41,219 bases of DNA from a bacterium (lineage in GTDB: Bacteria > B130-G9). The translations under genes and the position numbers were made by a program. Shown one piece after another: positions 24,910 through 34,299 of the stretch. Where the stretch lies: the NCBI GenBank assembly GCA_021160245.1, contig JAGHCW010000069.1, forward strand, positions 1 through 41,219. The letters are read 5' to 3'. The notes below the pieces were generated by a model. It was not told the DNA's origin, made no database searches, and saw nothing but the letters and a program-made list of their open reading frames with translations. Every line of letters starts with the position of its first letter. The first letter of the stretch is position 1.

Positions 24910-26283
24910 ATGACCAGAACCGTGAGTAAGCTAGTTGTGATTGGGGCCTCCGCGGCGGGGCTCTCAGCGGCGGCACGGGCTCGGCGCCTCGACCCGGGCC
25001 TTGAGATTGTCGTCTTGGAGAAGACCAAAGATGTCTCCGTTGGATTATGCCAGCTGCCCTACCTCATCGCGGGGGACATCAAGGACAGGGCCGATGTCAT
25101 CGAAGTTCCGCTTGATGATCTCCGCGAGAGTCGGCGCCTCGATGTTCGCGTCCTGCACGAGGCGCTGGGCATCAATCCCACTGCGAGAACGGTTGCGTTC
25201 AGGGACCTCGAATCGGGCACGGAGCAGGAGACGCAATACGACCGGCTCGTTCTGGGTATGGGCGCAGTGCCTATTCACCCGCCGATTCCGGGGCTTGAGG
25301 CGCCGAATGTGTTTGTGCTGCACTCGCTTTCGGATGCTATTGCGATAATGGATTACATCAGGGATCGCGGGCCGAAGAACGCCGTCATCGTTGGTGGGGG
25401 CTATATCGGACTTGAGATGACCGAGGCGCTTGCGCGGAATGGGTTGAGTATCACGATTGTTGAGATGTTGCCGAACGTCTTGGGCACGATGGACGATGAG
25501 CTGACGAGCGTTGTTGAGGGTCATCTGAAGGAGCAGGGCGTGAACCTGCTGCTCTCATCGCCGCTTGATAGTGTTAAACTCGGCGCGGACGGCTATGCGA
25601 ATGGTGTTGTGGCCGGTGGCAAGGAGTATCCGGCGGATTTGGTTCTTTTGTCGCTCGGCGTTCGCCCGAATGTCAACCTGGCGAAGGACGCGGGTTTGAC
25701 TATTGGGGCGACTGGGGCAATCTCAGCCGACTGGAAGCAGAAGACGTCTGATGGGAACATCTTCGCGGCTGGCGATTGCTGCGAATCGCTCGACGTCGTA
25801 ATGGACAGGAAGGTCTGGGTGGCGCTCGGCACGACGGCTAACAAGCAAGGCCGCGTCGCTGGGGACAATGCTGCCGGTGGATACTCGACGTTTAAGGGGA
25901 TCACGACCACTGCGATTTCAAAGGTCTTTGAGCTTGGCGTCGGCCGCGTCGGCGTGACCGAAGAGGAAGCGAAGAAACTCGACCTCGATTACGAGACAGT
26001 CGTCGTCTCGCCCAGATCGCGTGCCGGCCATTGCCCCGGCGCCCGGATGATTCGAGTGAAAATCGTCTTCGAGCGCCTCGGCGGACGGCTGCTCGGCGGC
26101 CAGGTCGTTGTCGAAGATGGCGTGCTTGCCAGAACGAACGTTCTTGCCTGCGCGCTTTTCAACCGCCTTACCGTTGAGGAGGTTGCGCGGCTTGACCTTG
26201 CCTACGCCCCGCCCTTCGCGCCCGCCTGGGATCCCGTGCTCGTGGCGTGCAATGTCGCGATGAAGAAGGTGAAGGGGAACTAG
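24910..26283 (+). CDS. FAD/NAD(P)-dependent disulfide oxidoreductase, CoA-disulfide reductase-like
   Basis: The 457-aa flavoprotein belongs to the peroxide/oxygen/disulfide reductase group with a single active-site cysteine. It has VVIGASAAGLSAAARARR near residues 9-26 for FAD, then Cys47 in GLCQLPYLIAGD, which corresponds to the CoA-disulfide reductase/NADH oxidase cysteine. The second dinucleotide fold is VIVGGGYIGLEMTEAL near 159-174, and FAAGDCCES near residue 286 binds FAD. The C-terminal dimerisation domain has RAGHCPGARMIRVKI. It may reduce CoA disulfide, polysulfide or oxygen; the sequence alone does not decide. It diverges from the cysteine desulfurase gene, and a sulfur-related role is plausible but unproven. 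Confidence 0.85.
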   Translation: MTRTVSKLVVIGASAAGLSAAARARRLDPGLEIVVLEKTKDVSVGLCQLPYLIAGDIKDRADVIEVPLDDLRESRRLDVRVLHEALGINPTARTVAFRDLESGTEQETQYDRLVLGMGAVPIHPPIPGLEAPNVFVLHSLSDAIAIMDYIRDRGPKNAVIVGGGYIGLEMTEALARNGLSITIVEMLPNVLGTMDDELTSVVEGHLKEQGVNLLLSSPLDSVKLGADGYANGVVAGGKEYPADLVLLSLGVRPNVNLAKDAGLTIGATGAISADWKQKTSDGNIFAAGDCCESLDVVMDRKVWVALGTTANKQGRVAGDNAAGGYSTFKGITTTAISKVFELGVGRVGVTEEEAKKLDLDYETVVVSPRSRAGHCPGARMIRVKIVFERLGGRLLGGQVVVEDGVLARTNVLACALFNRLTVEEVARLDLAYAPPFAPAWDPVLVACNVAMKKVKGN

Positions 26284-26372
26284 GAGTTTCCGCTATCCTT
26301 ATGGCCGGCGTTGCTGTTAGAGTGTGTTGGAATTGTGAAGGATTGGCCTGATACTCAAAGAAGGGCTGTGCC

Positions 26373-28121
26373 ATGCTTACAAAGCTGATCATCAGAAACT
26401 TCAAGCGATTCAAAGAAGTCGAGATAGAGCTCGGCAATCCCGTCGTCTTCATCGGACCCAACAACTCGGGGAAGACCTCGGCGCTCCAAGCCCTGTCGCT
26501 GTGGGAGCTGGGCATGAGGCGCTGGACGGAGAAGCGCAAGGGGCAGAAAGGCCCAAGGAAGCAAAGGGGCATTACGATCAACCGGCGCGACCTGATTATG
26601 CTTCCGGCGCCAAATGCGAAACTCCTGTGGCTTGATCTTCATATAAGGAACGTCCAGAGAATCGATGGCAAGCAGCAGATAGACAACGTGTTCATGGACA
26701 TTATCGCTGAGGGTATTTCCGACAGAGCTGAGTGGCAATGTGGGTTTGAGTTCTACTATGCTAACGAGGAATCCCTCTATTGCCGCCCGCTGCGTCTGAG
26801 CGAGGACAAGAACCCAGACAGGCTGCCAGTGCCGGAGGAGGCTCAGAATGTGAGACTGGCGTTCCTCCCTCCCATGTCCGGCCTTGCCTCCAATGAAACT
26901 AGGATCGACGAGGGGGCGATCAACGTCCGAATCGGTGAGGGCAGGACGGCGGAGGTTCTTCGTAATCTCTGTCTTAGAATCCATATCCATCGACAGAGGG
27001 ATGTCTGGAAGAAGCTGGTTGGACAAATCGATCGGCTTTTCGCGTGCCAGCTCGACGCGCCCGAATATATTGCTGAACGTGGAGAGGTTAGAATGAGTTA
27101 TACGGAGCGCGGAACTCAGCTTGACCTATCATCATCCGGTCGAGGCTTTCAACAGACACTTCTTGTTCTCGCCTATATGTATGCGAATCCTGGAGCGGTT
27201 CTGTTGCTTGATGAGCCGGCGGCTCATCTTGAGATACTCCGGCAGAGACAGACATATCAGCTTCTGACCGATGTGGCACGCGAGAATGGGAACCAGATTA
27301 TTGCGGCGAGCCATTCCGAGGTGCTGCTCGATGAGGCTACGCAAACGGATGTAGTAGTGGCCTTTGTTGGCAAACCGCATAGGATTGATGACAGAGGGAG
27401 CCAAGTCAGGAAAGCGCTTACAGGGATCGGCTTCGAGCATTACTACCAGGCTGAGCTGAAGGGCTGGGTTCTCTATCTGGAAGGCTCTACTGACCTTGGC
27501 ATTCTCCGCACATTCGCAGAGAGGTTGAGTCATGCTAAGGCTTCTGAATGCCTGGAGCGACCATTTGTACATTACTGCGGGAATGATACGGGACAAGTCT
27601 CCAGCCACTATCACGGGCTTCATGAGGCGGTTCCTCAGCTTGTGGGGCTGGCGATATTCGATAGGCTGGACAAGACAGAGCTTCCAGGCGGAGGCGGTTT
27701 GCGGAGTGTTGAATGGCGCAGACGGGAGATCGAGAACTATCTTTGCTATCGGGAGACGCTGATCGCTTATGCTGAAGGAACGGCAAAGGATGACTCCGAT
27801 GGCCCCATATTCGCTCAGCCCATCATCGAAAGACGCGTTAGAGCCATGCAAAAATCGATTGAGGAAATTGAGCAGGCAAAGAAGACTCTTGGCGAGGGCT
27901 CTCCTTGGGACAATGACACGAAGGTTAGCAACGAATTTCTGAAACCGCTATTCAACAGGTATTACGAGAAGCTTAACCTCCCTAATGCAATGGAGAAGAA
28001 GAACTTCCACGTCCTCGCCCGCTACGTGCCCATCGACAAGATCGATCCGGAGATCACAGAAAAGCTTGATGCCATTGTCAAGGTGGCGAATGAAAGTCGG
28101 CCTATGCTGGATGAATACTGA
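26373..28121 (+). CDS. OLD-like ATPase with TOPRIM-type C-terminus
   Basis: The 582-aa protein has an SMC/ABC-type ATPase split by a long insert. It starts LIIRNFKRFKEVEIELG with Walker A GPNNSGKTSAL near residues 28-38. The signature LSSSGRGFQQTLLVLAY lies near residue 253, Walker B VLLLDEPAAHLE near 276-287, and the H-loop ASHSEVLLDE near 310. The C-terminal half has VLYLEGSTDLGILRTFAERL and later LAIFDRLDK, which fit the Glu and Asp motifs of a TOPRIM nuclease. OLD-family proteins of this design occur in anti-phage systems such as OLD itself and GajA. No partner gene adjoins it: the upstream gene is a flavoenzyme 89 bases away and the downstream gene is convergent. A defence role is therefore inference. 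Confidence 0.82.
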   Translation: MLTKLIIRNFKRFKEVEIELGNPVVFIGPNNSGKTSALQALSLWELGMRRWTEKRKGQKGPRKQRGITINRRDLIMLPAPNAKLLWLDLHIRNVQRIDGKQQIDNVFMDIIAEGISDRAEWQCGFEFYYANEESLYCRPLRLSEDKNPDRLPVPEEAQNVRLAFLPPMSGLASNETRIDEGAINVRIGEGRTAEVLRNLCLRIHIHRQRDVWKKLVGQIDRLFACQLDAPEYIAERGEVRMSYTERGTQLDLSSSGRGFQQTLLVLAYMYANPGAVLLLDEPAAHLEILRQRQTYQLLTDVARENGNQIIAASHSEVLLDEATQTDVVVAFVGKPHRIDDRGSQVRKALTGIGFEHYYQAELKGWVLYLEGSTDLGILRTFAERLSHAKASECLERPFVHYCGNDTGQVSSHYHGLHEAVPQLVGLAIFDRLDKTELPGGGGLRSVEWRRREIENYLCYRETLIAYAEGTAKDDSDGPIFAQPIIERRVRAMQKSIEEIEQAKKTLGEGSPWDNDTKVSNEFLKPLFNRYYEKLNLPNAMEKKNFHVLARYVPIDKIDPEITEKLDAIVKVANESRPMLDEY

Positions 28122-28140
28122 GCCGTGGTGCGATCGAGCG

Positions 28141-29238
28141 TCAGGCTTGAGGACTTGAGGTCTCTTCCTCCCTCTCCTCCTCCCCAATATCCTTCAGCAG
28201 CGTTGAGGCGATGATGCCGACGATGACGGCGAACCAGAGCGTGCAGAGGCGGATGATGATCGTCGCTGCGGCGGCCATGCTCTTGTCAACCTGACTGTCG
28301 CAGGGGAGCTTCACCAAGAGACCGGTCAGACTGACCTCAGTTAGGCCAATTCCCCCGGGCATCATCGTTATCGCACCAGCAAGCGTGGAGAAGGCATAAA
28401 TGCACACCGCGTCAACGAAACCAGCGCACCGCGTGATCCCGAGCGAATGCAGGACAAGGTAGAAGGCTAAACACTCACAGAACCAAGACACAACGCTCAA
28501 AGCGACCGCCGGCACGAGCCTGCGGAGCTTGATCAGCTGGTACATCGATTCGTACGCCTCAACCGCCTTGTGCGCAAACCTCCTCAGGAGTGGCAGCTTG
28601 CCAATCAATTCAAGTAGCGGTTCGGCGAGCCGCCTCGAGCCAACGACAACGATGACGATAATCGTCACGGCGGTGCTAATGAGAAGGACTTTGCCACCTG
28701 ATGCGAATGCTGCCGCGCCGAACGCGGAGAGTATTAGGAAAGCGATGAAGTCGGTGAATCGCTCTGCAACCACAATTGGGGCGGTCTTGGCGATGGCCGA
28801 ACCATCGACCATTTTAACAAATAGCGATTTTATTACCTCGCCGAATCTACCGGGGCTTATCGACATTGTGAGGCCAGCGAGGAATATCTTGAAGCTCTTT
28901 GTCCACTTGATCCTGACGTCAAGAAGACGAAGATAGTAGTGCCATTTGAGGAACCTAAGGACATAATTTGTGAATGCCAGCCCAAGCACTAGAGGTAAGT
29001 ACCAGAGCTTAAACTTGGCTAGCGATGAGGCGACCTTGTCGAAGTCTGAATATATGGAGATGGCAAGGAAAATACATGCCGCAAACGCGATCGAGAATAT
29101 GAGCTTTTTTCGAATACGATGTAATAGACCCATAGAGGGCGAGTGGACCTCTGCCTTGCTGTCGCTTTGGTGACTCGCGTCCGACGACTCACCACTCAAA
29201 TATGCATCCTCCGGAGCATCGCCTCGTTTTCGGTCCAT
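28141..29238 (-). CDS. Flippase-like integral membrane protein (lysylphosphatidylglycerol synthase TM family)
   Basis: The 365-aa protein has about eight membrane helices after a charged N-terminal 45 residues. SISPGRFGEVIKSLFVK near residues 114-130 and VVAERFTDFIAFLIL near 144-158 are the hallmark motifs of the UPF0104/AglD-like family. GAITMMPGGIGLTEVSLTGLL near residues 290-310 is the third conserved patch. Family members include lysylphosphatidylglycerol flippases and putative lipid-linked sugar flippases. No synthase domain is attached. The start overlaps era by 43 bases; an internal ATG at 29133 would remove the overlap and begin just before the first helix. Its neighbourhood suggests envelope lipid or glycan work. 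Confidence 0.88.
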   Translation of the reverse strand: MDRKRGDAPEDAYLSGESSDASHQSDSKAEVHSPSMGLLHRIRKKLIFSIAFAACIFLAISIYSDFDKVASSLAKFKLWYLPLVLGLAFTNYVLRFLKWHYYLRLLDVRIKWTKSFKIFLAGLTMSISPGRFGEVIKSLFVKMVDGSAIAKTAPIVVAERFTDFIAFLILSAFGAAAFASGGKVLLISTAVTIIVIVVVGSRRLAEPLLELIGKLPLLRRFAHKAVEAYESMYQLIKLRRLVPAVALSVVSWFCECLAFYLVLHSLGITRCAGFVDAVCIYAFSTLAGAITMMPGGIGLTEVSLTGLLVKLPCDSQVDKSMAAAATIIIRLCTLWFAVIVGIIASTLLKDIGEEEREEETSSPQA

Positions 29239-30104
29239 TTCTCCTTCACTTTGACGAAGAGGTCGAGGAAGACTTTGATGCCAAGCATGGCCTCCATCTC
29301 TTTCCTCGCGAGCGTTCCGATCTCTTTCAGCATCTTTCCGCCTTTGCCGATCACCATCATTTTGTGGGACTTGCGCTCGACGTAGATCGTCGCGTGGATG
29401 CGTACGTGCTTTTTCTCGTCATCACCTACTTCTTTGATCTGTTCAACGATGACGCCGGTTGAATACGGAAGCTCCTGACGCGTGAGTATCATTGCTTTCT
29501 CGCGAACGATTTCGGAGAGCACAAACTCCTCCGACAGGTCCGTTGTCATGCCGTCCGGGAAGTACTGCGGGCCTTCCGGAAGCATCTCGACCAATGACGT
29601 CACCATGTCATCCACGCTTGTTCCAAGCAAGGCGGAAATCCAGAACGTCTTGGTGAATTCAAGAAGCGATTGATACCGCTGAGTCAGTTCCTTGATGTCT
29701 ATATCCGAATGCTTTGGCAAGATGTCACATTTGTTCATGACGAGGACAACGGGCGCCTTCACGCGGCCGAGGTTCTTCAAAATGAAGAGGTCCTCTGGAT
29801 GTATTTTCTTTCTGACCTCTGCCATGAAGACGACAATATCCATGTCAGATGTAGCATTAAGGGCAGTTTTGACCATGATCTTATTCATCATCTTGGACGG
29901 TTTGTGGATGCCAGGCGTGTCGAGGAAGATCATCTGAGCGCTCGGGAGATTCTTCACGCCCAGAATCCGATTGCGCGTTGTCTGAGGCTTCTCGGTGATT
30001 ATCGCGATCTTCTTGCCGACGAGTAGGTTTAGGAGTGTGGATTTGCCGACATTCGGCCTGCCAATAATGGATATATAGCCAGACCTGAACGTTTCATCTG
30101 CCAT
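29196..30104 (-). CDS. era: GTPase Era
   Basis: Era binds the 3' end of 16S rRNA and acts in 30S ribosome assembly. The 302-aa protein has the full set of G motifs: GRPNVGKST near residues 16-24, switch region QTTRNRILGV, DTPGIHKPSKMMN near residue 61, and NKCD near 125. The C-terminal KH domain carries VIGKGGKMLKEIG near residue 250. Length is normal. It begins 3 bases after the FAD oxidoreductase stop and overlaps the flippase gene, so these three are one transcription unit. Confidence 0.97.
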   Translation of the reverse strand: MADETFRSGYISIIGRPNVGKSTLLNLLVGKKIAIITEKPQTTRNRILGVKNLPSAQMIFLDTPGIHKPSKMMNKIMVKTALNATSDMDIVVFMAEVRKKIHPEDLFILKNLGRVKAPVVLVMNKCDILPKHSDIDIKELTQRYQSLLEFTKTFWISALLGTSVDDMVTSLVEMLPEGPQYFPDGMTTDLSEEFVLSEIVREKAMILTRQELPYSTGVIVEQIKEVGDDEKKHVRIHATIYVERKSHKMMVIGKGGKMLKEIGTLARKEMEAMLGIKVFLDLFVKVKEKWTENEAMLRRMHI

Positions 30105-30107
30105 TCG

Positions 30108-31430
30108 CTAAGTTCTCCGCTCCCCGTTCGATACGAGCTCGTCCGCGAGCTGAAGGCCCTGCTCAATGGAATTGTCCATGTTGTTGTACCAGAACATTCC
30201 CGTGCGGCCACCAAGATGAATATTCGGAAAAGCCCTTAGCGCCTCGTGCATCCGCTCTTTTTCGTGAATGTACCCGAGCTCATATAGGGGATAGGTGTTA
30301 TCTACGAGCTCTTTATGGACATTAAGGATTGCGCCTTTCTTGCACATCCCAACCTTCTCAAGATCGGCTATGATATTATCTAAGTTGGATTCTGCATATT
30401 TCAGATCCGCCGGTCCGAGGGAGGTTATCTCTGCACAGACACTGCCTTTGCCTTCCGGAACCATGTGAGGGCTAAAATTATCCGGGAAAGACGCTCGACT
30501 TATGGTCAAGTCCTTGCTCGGGAAGTATATCCACTGGTCATTGAGGTCTATCTTGTGATCGATCTCAATGTTGAACGCGACAAGCGATAGATAGCGCAGA
30601 TTGAGCTTTGGAAGCCCCAGCCTATCCGCAAGCAGCGTTAAAGGCGCCGTCCAGACCAAGACGTCCACATCGTCCCTCTGCCCGTCGGCCGTTATCGTAT
30701 CAACTCGACCTTTTTTCGAACTAAGCTCTAGCTCTTGGACTTCTGTCCTGACGCGCCCACCGAGCGCCTCGATCTTTCTAGCTAGATTGCGAGAGAAGAT
30801 GTCCACACCATGCTTGGGATAGACGAATTTGGTCGTCACCGGATGAGGCATTAAAGTAACCTTCAGCGTATCCCAGAGCGAGTTCATGCTCGCCTTCTTA
30901 TCGATGATCGCCCTGTCTATGCTGGCCGAGGCCCACGTTGCGTGCAGTTTGGACGGATGCACCCAGTTGTATTTCATGGTGTAATCGTGAAAAAATATCC
31001 TGTATAGCGTCTCGCCGTACTTGCTCTTTATGTAGTCGTCGAACCTCTCTGTCGTGAATTTGCGGCGATTGAAAAGGTCAAGAGCACAATGAAAAAGAAC
31101 GCCAAATGGCAATCTGAGGAGCGACGACGGCCGAAGCGGCCACTTGTGATACTTGTCAAAAAGATAAACGCTCGAATATCGATCGATTGTTATGCTCTCA
31201 TCGCCTAGAGCGTCCTTTATAAATTCACTGACTCGCGGGATGTCTGTATGAAACCTATGCGGGCCAATATCAAAACTGAAATCGCCATATCTGAACGTCC
31301 GCGCAAGTCCGCCGACCTCCGCCAACTTCTCAAGAAGGATGACCTCGAATCCCTGTCTAGCGAGCTCATAACCAATAGTGAGGCCGTTGATTCCCGCGCC
31401 GACTATGTGTGCTCGTCTCTTCTTGCTCAT
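30108..31430 (-). CDS. FAD-dependent amine-oxidase/mutase-like oxidoreductase
   Basis: The 440-aa protein has the N-terminal Rossmann motif AHIVGAGINGLTIGYEL near residues 7-23, with VILLEKLAEVGGLARTF downstream. This is the GG-doublet pattern of UDP-galactopyranose mutase, protoporphyrinogen oxidase and phytoene desaturase relatives. FDIGPHRFHTD near residues 53-63 matches a histidine-containing FAD contact in this group. The C-terminus has LGGRTGMFWYNNMDNSIEQG, the second FAD-binding patch. Many such genes sit in polysaccharide loci, and this one is upstream of era and a flippase-like gene, so a glycan role is plausible. The substrate cannot be named. Confidence 0.82.
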   Translation of the reverse strand: MSKKRRAHIVGAGINGLTIGYELARQGFEVILLEKLAEVGGLARTFRYGDFSFDIGPHRFHTDIPRVSEFIKDALGDESITIDRYSSVYLFDKYHKWPLRPSSLLRLPFGVLFHCALDLFNRRKFTTERFDDYIKSKYGETLYRIFFHDYTMKYNWVHPSKLHATWASASIDRAIIDKKASMNSLWDTLKVTLMPHPVTTKFVYPKHGVDIFSRNLARKIEALGGRVRTEVQELELSSKKGRVDTITADGQRDDVDVLVWTAPLTLLADRLGLPKLNLRYLSLVAFNIEIDHKIDLNDQWIYFPSKDLTISRASFPDNFSPHMVPEGKGSVCAEITSLGPADLKYAESNLDNIIADLEKVGMCKKGAILNVHKELVDNTYPLYELGYIHEKERMHEALRAFPNIHLGGRTGMFWYNNMDNSIEQGLQLADELVSNGERRT

Positions 31431-31615
31431 ACAAAACTCCTGAAAACCATAACGCCTCTTCCGATCACAAGACGGGCCTTGCCATGCGAATATCTTATCA
31501 ATTGATATAATGCCATGTCGAAATCATTTGACCAGACCTAACCTTCAGTCGCCGGGGCCGGCCGTTTTCACTGCCGTGCTAAGCCGGACCACCCCCCAAT
31601 TAGCCTTCTGGCCCA

Positions 31616-33085
31616 TCAATTCGCCTTGTCTAAGTACTTCTGCGATATCCGCATTTCAGGCATAAATCCGAAGAAGAAATGCTTCATCCTGAACCTGGCG
31701 ATCGGCATATAGAGCGAGGCCAGAAACCCGAGCAGATTTGAGCACACGAAATCTTTTGCCTTCGAATCAATGAAGAAGGAGAGAAAATAGAGGCTCTCCA
31801 AAACTCGCTTATCGCTCTTAGAAAGCCAACGCTGGGAACTCTTCTCCATCTTCAACTCACCCCACTCGGCAAGCGTCCCCGGCTCCTCAAAACCATAGCG
31901 TCGAGCGTCTTCATAAAGATCGGAGCCCGGATACGGAATGTACGTCGCAAGCGCTGTAATCGTTGCCCGGGGGTTCTCTCTCATGACGCGCATTATGAGC
32001 TCAACCGTCTTTTTAAGATCAGAACGACTCTCATAAGGAAGCCCGGTTATGAAGCTGTACCTGGGAATTATGTCAACGTTGGCGAGGCGCCGGTTTACGT
32101 CGAAGAGCTGATCAAATGTCAACTTCTTGCCAACCAGCTCCAGTATTCGCTCCGAGCCAGACTCGACGCCGAAATAAAGCCTCCGACAGCCGCTTTTCTC
32201 CAGCAGTTTGAAGTCGGCGTCGCTCATTCCGGACATCTCAGGGATATGTCCACCGGTAGTCGTCCATGTGATGCCAGCTCCAACGAGCAGCTCGGCTATT
32301 TTAAGCACTCGCTTGATGTCAACTGAATAGTTCTCATCGACGATATAGAAATGCTTGGCATCGAACTTATCGGCCGCGGAGAGCATCCGCTCAACGAATA
32401 ACTCTGCGGAGAACGCCCGCCATCTACGGCGGTGAAAGACCTTGTTGTAGCAGAAGGAGCAATTGTTGGGGCAGCCCCTTGAGCTCTCCATGTAAAACGT
32501 CGGCTTGCCAAACTCAAGTGGTAAGTAGTCGTGGAAATTAACGAGATCGTAAGGCATCTCAGGCAGGGAGTTCATATCCAAAAAGCCCCGATGCCCGGTG
32601 TTCGTCGGCTCACCGTCTTTCAGATACCACAAGCCCTTGACCTTAGCCAAATCGCCGCCCTTCTTGAGCGTTCTGACGAGCTCCAGAAAAGTCTCCTCAC
32701 CCTCGCTCTCGACGATTATATCGACATAAGGGTCCGCAATCGACTGCTCCGGGAGCAGCGTAGTATGTGCGCCTCCCCAAACGACTGGAACATCCGAGTG
32801 TTTTTTTATGAACGAGGCGACCTCGAGCGAGTGTTTGATCTGATTACCCGTCAGGCTGTGAATGCCAACGCAAAGCGGTGACGTGTTCAGCTCTTTGAGT
32901 AATCTCTCCTGCCAGTCATCGTGGATTCTCTGATCGATCAGGACGGTATCGAATTCGCAAGAGACATATCTCGCTGCAGCCAGAAGCCCGAGTGGCGGGG
33001 TCGGCTTCGAGCGAAGCGCGTCCCAATGCCCGAATATAGGCTCAACCAGAACCACCTCAGCCATAACCTTTTGCCTGACCTTCAT
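31616..33085 (-). CDS. B12-binding-domain radical SAM protein
   Basis: The 489-aa protein has an N-terminal cobalamin-binding-like fold (VVLVEPIFGHWDALRSKPTP, then VDIIVESEGEETFLEL near residues 124-139). A radical SAM core follows with the iron-sulfur motif CPNNCSFC near residue 206, and GVESGSERILELVGKK near 295. The C-terminal part has several hydrophobic and basic residues and no known domain. This architecture is shared by methyltransferases and ring-forming enzymes, including lipid-modifying types. Start ATG 33085 is chosen, but ATG 33064 fits equally. The gene is separated from its downstream neighbour by 185 bases without features. Its product is unknown. Confidence 0.85.
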   Translation of the reverse strand: MKVRQKVMAEVVLVEPIFGHWDALRSKPTPPLGLLAAARYVSCEFDTVLIDQRIHDDWQERLLKELNTSPLCVGIHSLTGNQIKHSLEVASFIKKHSDVPVVWGGAHTTLLPEQSIADPYVDIIVESEGEETFLELVRTLKKGGDLAKVKGLWYLKDGEPTNTGHRGFLDMNSLPEMPYDLVNFHDYLPLEFGKPTFYMESSRGCPNNCSFCYNKVFHRRRWRAFSAELFVERMLSAADKFDAKHFYIVDENYSVDIKRVLKIAELLVGAGITWTTTGGHIPEMSGMSDADFKLLEKSGCRRLYFGVESGSERILELVGKKLTFDQLFDVNRRLANVDIIPRYSFITGLPYESRSDLKKTVELIMRVMRENPRATITALATYIPYPGSDLYEDARRYGFEEPGTLAEWGELKMEKSSQRWLSKSDKRVLESLYFLSFFIDSKAKDFVCSNLLGFLASLYMPIARFRMKHFFFGFMPEMRISQKYLDKAN

Positions 33086-33116
33086 TCATTTAATTGGAGT
33101 AATCTAAAGACATAAG

Positions 33117-33328
33117 ATGGCCGAGCGCGGGCATCCCAATCTTGGCGAATATAGCCGTCAGCTGATGCTCAAGTCAAGCAATGCCGGCGAGAGATCTGCC
33201 ATCGGTCATTTGCGCTATCTACTCGAAGAGAAGGGGTTGAAATGCGCATCGGAACCCAATACAGTTGAGTCAGAAAGTATGATAGCGAGAATGGACTCTG
33301 TAACACAGGGAGTTGACCATGAGAACTA

Positions 33329-33329
<1 letters not shown>
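33117..33329 (+). CDS. Short open frame overlapping the phase-variable gene
   Basis: This 70-codon frame starts ATG at 33117, divergent from the radical SAM gene, and ends TAG at 33327-33329. The ATG of the next gene (33319) lies inside its last codons, so translation could be coupled. No ribosome binding site is close to its ATG, the composition is mostly polar, and I recognise no domain. It may be a leader or spurious. Confidence 0.3.
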
Positions 33330-33853
<524 letters not shown>

Positions 33854-33972
33854 ATCGCTTGTGTGCGTTTCCCTGTTGCTCATAGGTTATGAGCTCGACA
33901 GCAGTCAGTTTTTGAGCTGAACCTGTTTAGTGATTATGCCGTCTGAAAGGTCAAGAAGGCTATCTGTGAGAG

Positions 33973-34014
33973 GGTGGTGTCAAGCCACCACAGAAGAAAG
34001 CGGCGTCGAGCCGC
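33973..34014. repeat. Two tandem REP-like palindromes
   Basis: GGTGG-TGTCAAG-CCACC (33973-33989) and GCGGC-GTCGA-GCCGC (34000-34014) are adjacent palindromes, about 27 bases apart, with similar trailing sequence (ACAGAAGAAA and CGCACTCCAAA). They sit in a 281-base gap without genes between the STN-like gene and the tRNA-Gln-like element. Their form is that of repeated extragenic palindromes. Confidence 0.6.
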
Positions 34015-34134
34015 CGCACTCCAAAAAGCCAGTGCCGCCTGCGTCAATCTGATTCTTGGGCATGAGAGCAAGCTTGTTGACACCGGAGAATCTGTGTTAT
34101 GGTTCTGCTCCTGATTTATGAGAATCGTGTGGAC

Positions 34135-34209
34135 TGGGGCGTGGTCAAAATGGAACGACGCATGGCTTTACGCCTTGAAATGGGGGTTCAAATCCTTCCG
34201 CCCCAGCCA
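34135..34209 (+). tRNA. tRNA-Gln-like gene with UUA anticodon (possible suppressor or decayed tRNA)
   Basis: The acceptor TGGGGCG pairs fully with CGCCCCA, and the U1-A72 pair is the one typical of tRNA-Gln. The D-arm is GTC-AAAATGGAAC-GAC. The T-arm GGGGG-TTCAAAT-CCTTC pairs with two G-U wobbles, and CCA is encoded (34207-34209). The anticodon stem is CATGG/CCTTG, with one U-U mismatch, around loop CTTTACG. That places TTA at 34168-34170, complementary to the UAA stop codon. Position 37 is C where a purine is expected. The element is either a decayed tRNA-Gln or a suppressor. A TTGACA lies upstream at 34077-34082, but with only a weak -10. Confidence 0.7.
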
Positions 34210-34229
34210 ATCTTCGGTTTATAGATTGG
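34207..34229 (+). other. Hairpin overlapping the tRNA-like CCA end
   Basis: CCAATCT (34207-34213) pairs perfectly with AGATTGG (34223-34229) around a 9-base loop. It begins with the encoded CCA of the tRNA-like gene. No T-run follows, so it may be a processing or weak termination structure rather than an intrinsic terminator. Confidence 0.4.
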
Positions 34230-34299
34230 CAGTTGGCTTGCAGCACGGCAACGACGTGGCAGTATCATGTCCTGAAGTCATATCCGCGAGGGCAGAGAT

